Source: Solirubrobacter phytolaccae (GTDB lineage Bacteria > Actinomycetota > Thermoleophilia > Solirubrobacterales > Solirubrobacteraceae). From it: DNA of 51,539 bases. Positions 48,035 through 51,539 of this stretch are shown piece by piece. The notes under the pieces are model-generated. The model had not been told where the DNA came from, made no database searches, and saw nothing but the letters and a program-made list of their open reading frames with translations. A program made the position numbers and the translations under genes. Position 1 is the stretch's first letter; every line of letters starts with the position of its first letter. Location: contig NZ_JAPDDP010000052.1 of NCBI RefSeq assembly GCF_027587195.1, positions 1 to 51,539 of the forward strand, read 5' to 3'.

Positions 48035-51000
48035 ATGGCCGACGACACCCCGCCCCAGAAGCGCCCACCCGTGAAGATGGGGTTGCGCGTGGTTGCCCGC
48101 CACAGCGCCGGCCGCCACGGCGGTCGGGCCCTCGCGCGTGACGTGATCGACGCGCGCGCGCCGAAGCACCTCGACGCCTCCACCCGGCTCGCGCGTCATC
48201 CCGAGCCGGCTTCGTCTTATGAGGCCCCGGCGCCGCCGGCGCCTCCTGCCCCGCCCGCGCCCCCGGCGCCGCCCGTCGCTGCCGCGCCCGCGCCCGTCGC
48301 GGAAGTCGCGCGCGAAGCTGCCCCGGCGCCCGCCGCCCCTGCTGCTCCGGCCGCTCCCGCCGCGCCGCCCGCGGGTGGCCCCGACTACGCGAAGGCCGGC
48401 ATCAGCGACTTCGCCGCCAACTGGCTCTTCGGCGACCAGAGCGCCGCCCAGGACGGCCTCGTGCCGATGAACATCGCCGAGAAGATGCAGGAGCCCACGA
48501 AGGAGCAGCGCCTCGCGCGCTTCCTCGCCCGTGGCGGCCTGGAGCGCTCCCGCGGCGCCCGCATCGTCGAAGGCGCCGCCGCCGGCCCGATCTCCTCCGA
48601 GGAGCTCGGCATGGGCGACTCCGAAGAAGGCGACTCAGGCGCGAGCCTCAAGCGCCTCTCCCGCAAGCCGATCGAGCCGTCGGCGTCCGACGCGCCCGCG
48701 TCGTCAGGCCCGGCGTCGCTCGCACGCACGCCGGCCGACACGCCGTCGTCTTCAGCCTCGTCGGGCTCCGCCGCGCCGTCGGCCGCGTCGAGCTCCACCC
48801 CGTCCTCGTCGCTCGCGCGCACGCCCGCCGACACGCCGTCTTCGCCCGCAGCCTCGTCGAGCTCCGCCGCGCCGTCGTCGCCGTCCAGCTCCGCCCCGTC
48901 GTCGCCGTCGCTCGCGCGCACACCGGCCGACGCGCCCCCGGCCTCGTCGAGCTCCGCCTCGCCGTCGTCGTCGGCGCCCACCTCCTCCGGCCCGGCCTCG
49001 ATCGCGCGGACGCCCGCCGACGCCGCGCCGTCGAGCTCGGCTCCGGTCGCGCCCACCCCGGGCGAGGACGCGCCGACGCCTTCGCCGGCCTCCGTCGCGC
49101 GCACTCCGAACGAGGACGCGCCGTCGTCCTCCTCGATCGCGCGCACCCCCGCCGACACGCCCAGCGCGGCGCCGACCTCGTCGGCCCCGGCCTCGATCGC
49201 GCGCACCCCCGCCGACGACAACCCGTCGACGCCCGCCGCGCCCACGTCGTCGGCGCCCACCTCGTCGCCCAGCCCGGCACCCGCCGCGCCGACCTCGTCA
49301 GGTCCCGCCTCGGTGGCGCGCACGGCCGCCGACGAAACGCCCTCCACGCCGACCTCGTCGGGCCCGGCCTCGGTCGCGCGCACGGCCGCCGACGAAACGC
49401 CCTCCACGCCGACCTCGTCGGGCCCGGCTTCGATCGCGCGCAGCGCCGTCGCCGACACGTCCGCCTCGTCGAGCCCGGCACCTGCCACGTCGACTTCGTC
49501 GTCTCCGGCCTCCGTCGCGCGCACGGCCGCCGGCGACACGTCTTCCACACCGACTTCGTCAGGCCCGGCCTCGATCGCGCGCACGCCCGCCGACGACGCG
49601 TCCAGCCCGACACCCGCCGCGCCGACCTCGTCAGGCCCGGCCTCCGCCGCGCGCACGGCCGCCGACGACACGCCCGCCGCGCCGACCTCGTCGGCCGCGG
49701 CCTCGATCGCGCGCACCGCCGACGACGCGTCCAGCCCGACACCCGCCGCGGCGACCTCGTCAGGCCCGGCCTCCGTCGCGCGCACGGCCGCCGACGACAC
49801 GCCCGCCGCGCCGACTTCGTCGGCCCCGGCCTCGGTCGCGCGCACCGCCGCCGACGACACGTCCGCCTCGCCCAGCCCGGCACCCGCCGCGCCGACTTCG
49901 TCGGCCCCGGTCTCCAGCGCGCGCACGGGCACCGACGCGCCCTCCACGACCTCGTCGGGCCCCGCCTCGGTGGCGCGCACGCCCGCCGACGACGCCCCGT
50001 CGCTGCCGAGCGCGGCGCCGGCCGGGCCTGTGAAGCTCGCTCGCAAGGCCGCGGAACCCGTCGAGGCGCCGGCGCGACCGGTCATGAAGGTCGCGCGCGT
50101 CGCGGAGGCTCCGCTGCGTCCGGTCGAGCCGGCACCCGCGCCAGTCGCCGAGCCGGAGCCGGCCGCCGCGCCCGTCGTCGCCGACGACGCGCCCGAGGAG
50201 GCGCCGCGCCGCGGGATCTTCCGCCGCTTCATCGACGCCGTGTCCGGCACCGAGCCGCAGGACGAGAACCCGACCCTCGCGCGCACCGAGGACACGCCCG
50301 CCGAGCCCGCGGCCAGCGGGCCGACGCTCGCGCGCACGGAGGACACGCCCGACGGGGACACGCCCGCGGCCAGCGAGCCGACGCTCGCACGCACCGCCGA
50401 CACGTCCGCACCCGCGGCCGGTGGCCCGACGCTCGCGCGGTCGGCCAGCACCCCCGCCGCCAGCTCGGCAGCCGCAGGCAACGGCCCGGCCCTCGCACGC
50501 TCGGCCGGTGGCAACGCCGCCGGCACAGGCACCACGTCGGCACCCGCGGCCAGCGGCCCGACACTCGCGCGGACGGCCAGCAGCACCGCCGCCGCCGGCA
50601 CAGGCACGGCGCCGGCACCCGCGGCCGGTGGGCCGACGCTCGCTCGGACGGCCGCGGCTCCCGCGGCCGGTGGCCCGACGCTCGCTCGGACGGCCGGTAC
50701 GCCCGCGGCCGCCGGCCCGGCGCTCGCACGCTCGGCCGACACGTCGTCGGCGCCTGCCGGCGGTGGCCCGACCCTTGCGCGCTCGACCGACCCTGGCGCG
50801 ACGGAGCCGACCCTGGCTCGCTCCGCGTCCGCCGCCGGCGAGGCCATGGCCGCCGATTCGACGTTGGCGCGCTCGGCACAGGCCGACGGCGAAGACGCCG
50901 CGGGGAACGATCTCCCCGCGGACGGGCCGAGCCTGTCGCGCGCCGCGCAGTCCGATGACGCCGACGAGGCGACGCGCTCCGCCGACGCGGCGCCCAGCCT

Positions 51001-51539
51001 CGCGCGCACGGCCTCGACCGACACATCCGCTCCGGCCGGCAGCACGGCCTCACCCGCCGCGCCGAGCCTGGCCCGGACCGCCGCCCCGGCAACGGCCTCA
51101 CCCGCCGCGCCCAGCCTCGCCCGGACCGCCGACGCAGCCCGCGGCACGGCCTCATCCGCCGCGCCCAGCCTCGCCCGGACCGCCGACGCAGCCCGCGGTG
51201 CGGCATCGTCCGCCGCGCCCAGCATCGCCCGGACCGCCGCCCCGGCGACGACATCGTCCGCCGCGCCCAGCCTGGCTCGGGCCGCCGCCCCAGCGACGGC
51301 ATCGTCCGCCGCACCCAGCCTCGCCCGCACGGCCGACACGGCCGCAACGACGAGCGGCGCGGCGTCGCCCGGCCCCAGCCTCGCGCGAGCGGCCGACACA
51401 GCCGCGGCCGACGCCCCGTCCACTGCGCCCTCGGCCGACGTGGACTCCGGCCCGACGCTCGCGGCTCCGCTCGCGCCGTCGCTGGCCCGTGCCGCGGCCG
51501 CGGCGGCTCCGCCCGCGCCCGCTTCGATGCCGTCCGGGG
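48035..51539 (+). CDS. Giant Ala/Pro/Ser-rich eCIS protein with ~40 LAR-motif repeats, open at window end
   Basis: ATG 48035 opens a frame of at least 1168 codons with no stop before the window edge, 8 bp after the small DUF6760-like gene. Residues 1-65 are basic (VKMGLRVVARHSAGRHGGR). Residues ~65-115 are a Pro/Ala linker. A short ordered patch with GISDFAANWLFGDQ lies at ~122-140, and a helical stretch with EKMQEPTKEQRLARFLARGG follows. From ~225 onward the chain is low-complexity with a recurrent [S/T/A]-[L/I/V]-A-R-[T/S/A] core every 15-20 residues, about 40 copies. One structured-looking island, RRGIFRRFIDAVSGTEPQ, lies near 725-742. No signal peptide or known domain. Position suggests a particle component, cargo or adaptor. 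Confidence 0.88.
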   Translation, partial: MADDTPPQKRPPVKMGLRVVARHSAGRHGGRALARDVIDARAPKHLDASTRLARHPEPASSYEAPAPPAPPAPPAPPAPPVAAAPAPVAEVAREAAPAPAAPAAPAAPAAPPAGGPDYAKAGISDFAANWLFGDQSAAQDGLVPMNIAEKMQEPTKEQRLARFLARGGLERSRGARIVEGAAAGPISSEELGMGDSEEGDSGASLKRLSRKPIEPSASDAPASSGPASLARTPADTPSSSASSGSAAPSAASSSTPSSSLARTPADTPSSPAASSSSAAPSSPSSSAPSSPSLARTPADAPPASSSSASPSSSAPTSSGPASIARTPADAAPSSSAPVAPTPGEDAPTPSPASVARTPNEDAPSSSSIARTPADTPSAAPTSSAPASIARTPADDNPSTPAAPTSSAPTSSPSPAPAAPTSSGPASVARTAADETPSTPTSSGPASVARTAADETPSTPTSSGPASIARSAVADTSASSSPAPATSTSSSPASVARTAAGDTSSTPTSSGPASIARTPADDASSPTPAAPTSSGPASAARTAADDTPAAPTSSAAASIARTADDASSPTPAAATSSGPASVARTAADDTPAAPTSSAPASVARTAADDTSASPSPAPAAPTSSAPVSSARTGTDAPSTTSSGPASVARTPADDAPSLPSAAPAGPVKLARKAAEPVEAPARPVMKVARVAEAPLRPVEPAPAPVAEPEPAAAPVVADDAPEEAPRRGIFRRFIDAVSGTEPQDENPTLARTEDTPAEPAASGPTLARTEDTPDGDTPAASEPTLARTADTSAPAAGGPTLARSASTPAASSAAAGNGPALARSAGGNAAGTGTTSAPAASGPTLARTASSTAAAGTGTAPAPAAGGPTLARTAAAPAAGGPTLARTAGTPAAAGPALARSADTSSAPAGGGPTLARSTDPGATEPTLARSASAAGEAMAADSTLARSAQADGEDAAGNDLPADGPSLSRAAQSDDADEATRSADAAPSLARTASTDTSAPAGSTASPAAPSLARTAAPATASPAAPSLARTADAARGTASSAAPSLARTADAARGAASSAAPSIARTAAPATTSSAAPSLARAAAPATASSAAPSLARTADTAATTSGAASPGPSLARAADTAAADAPSTAPSADVDSGPTLAAPLAPSLARAAAAAAPPAPASMPSG
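48715..51500 (+). repeat. LAR-motif repeat array inside the giant eCIS protein
   Basis: I count about 42 motif copies. The first block (48.7-50.0 kb) is mostly S-[LIV]-A-R-T-[PA]-A-D, separated by Ser/Thr/Pro/Ala spacers such as PTSSGPAS. Two divergent copies near 50.03 and 50.09 kb (KLARKA, KVARVA) precede the island at 50.2 kb. The second block (50.27-51.5 kb) is mostly [TS]-L-A-R-[TS]-A with GPTLARTA and AAPSLARTA flanks. In the last part spacing tightens to 16-18 residues. Neighbouring units at 49.31-49.43 kb and 51.1-51.35 kb are nearly identical, indicating recent duplication. Confidence 0.92.

Noticed and set aside
48531-50033. 500-codon plus-strand frame rich in Arg/Pro
   Set aside because: A shifted-frame shadow of the same repeat DNA, with implausible composition (runs of RPPTRR) and no start signal.
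48385-51423. 1012-codon open frame on the minus strand opposite the LAR-repeat protein
   Set aside because: It is the mirror of the repetitive plus-strand gene: its repeats (RARLGAADDA-like) are the reverse-frame image of the LAR motif. It has no ribosome site, no domain and opposite orientation to the eCIS operon. The plus frame starts in operon register after the 51-residue gene.
1-51539. tRNA, rRNA, riboswitch or CRISPR elements
   Set aside because: No cloverleaf, rRNA-like, riboswitch consensus or repeat-spacer pattern was recognised by eye. A covariance-model scan would be decisive.

Overview
The window is a high-GC (roughly 70% or more), gene-dense stretch of an actinobacterial chromosome. 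It has frequent GTG/TTG starts, 4-nt GTGA/ATGA gene overlaps, leaderless-type promoters and several secreted proteins ending in the same C-terminal beta-domain. These traits, plus an actinobacterial-type extracellular contractile injection system (eCIS), suggest Thermoleophilia (Solirubrobacterales, e.g. Solirubrobacter/Conexibacter-like). That assignment is inferred from style and protein families, not from a marker-gene comparison. I saw no rRNA, tRNA, CRISPR array, transposase or integrase.

Layout. 0-4 kb: a cut-off MFS exporter with its HTH regulator, a HAD phosphatase, and an ankyrin protein divergent from a quinone oxidoreductase with overlapping start codons. 4.1-8.6 kb: ECF sigma factor, small protein, a 51-nt imperfect palindrome, and a large TPR/CHAT protease carrying a coding minisatellite. 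8.6-16.8 kb: signal peptidase I, FAD oxidase, a secreted M14 carboxypeptidase, a secreted propeller-like protein, a secreted cupredoxin protein and gamma-glutamyltransferase. 16.9-19 kb: ftsZ with a ~110-residue N-terminal extension, overlapping a ParA-type ATPase gene. 19.1-24.3 kb: a giant secreted Ig/FnIII protein and a single-pass membrane protein. 24.4-26.9 kb: a two-gene eCIS piece (DUF4157 protein and AAA+ ATPase). 27.0-30.5 kb: ECF sigma factor overlapping a transmembrane beta-propeller gene. 30.6-38.6 kb: two ABC importers, a branched-chain-amino-acid type with strikingly reduced ATPases and a carbohydrate type. 38.6-44.1 kb: a six-gene leftward operon (methyltransferase, MBOAT acyltransferase, two SGNH proteins, small secreted proteins). 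44.1-51.5 kb: the main eCIS operon (Pvc16-like cap, degenerate receiver, sheath, tube, small assembly proteins) ending in an enormous open-ended protein built on about 40 copies of a short '[S/T]-[L/I/V]-A-R-[T/S]' motif.

How parts may work together. The eCIS genes in two blocks 17 kb apart would build one contractile particle: sheath, tube and cap in the right block, AAA+ ATPase and DUF4157 protein in the left. Two ECF sigma factors are each paired with an unusual partner: one with a TPR-CHAT protease, the other with a membrane-anchored extracellular propeller. Three secreted proteins share a WxL-like C-terminal module and probably go to the same place on the cell surface.

Most promising: the LAR-motif giant protein in the eCIS operon, the sigma/TPR-CHAT module, the sigma/propeller fusion, and the arm-deleted ABC ATPases.
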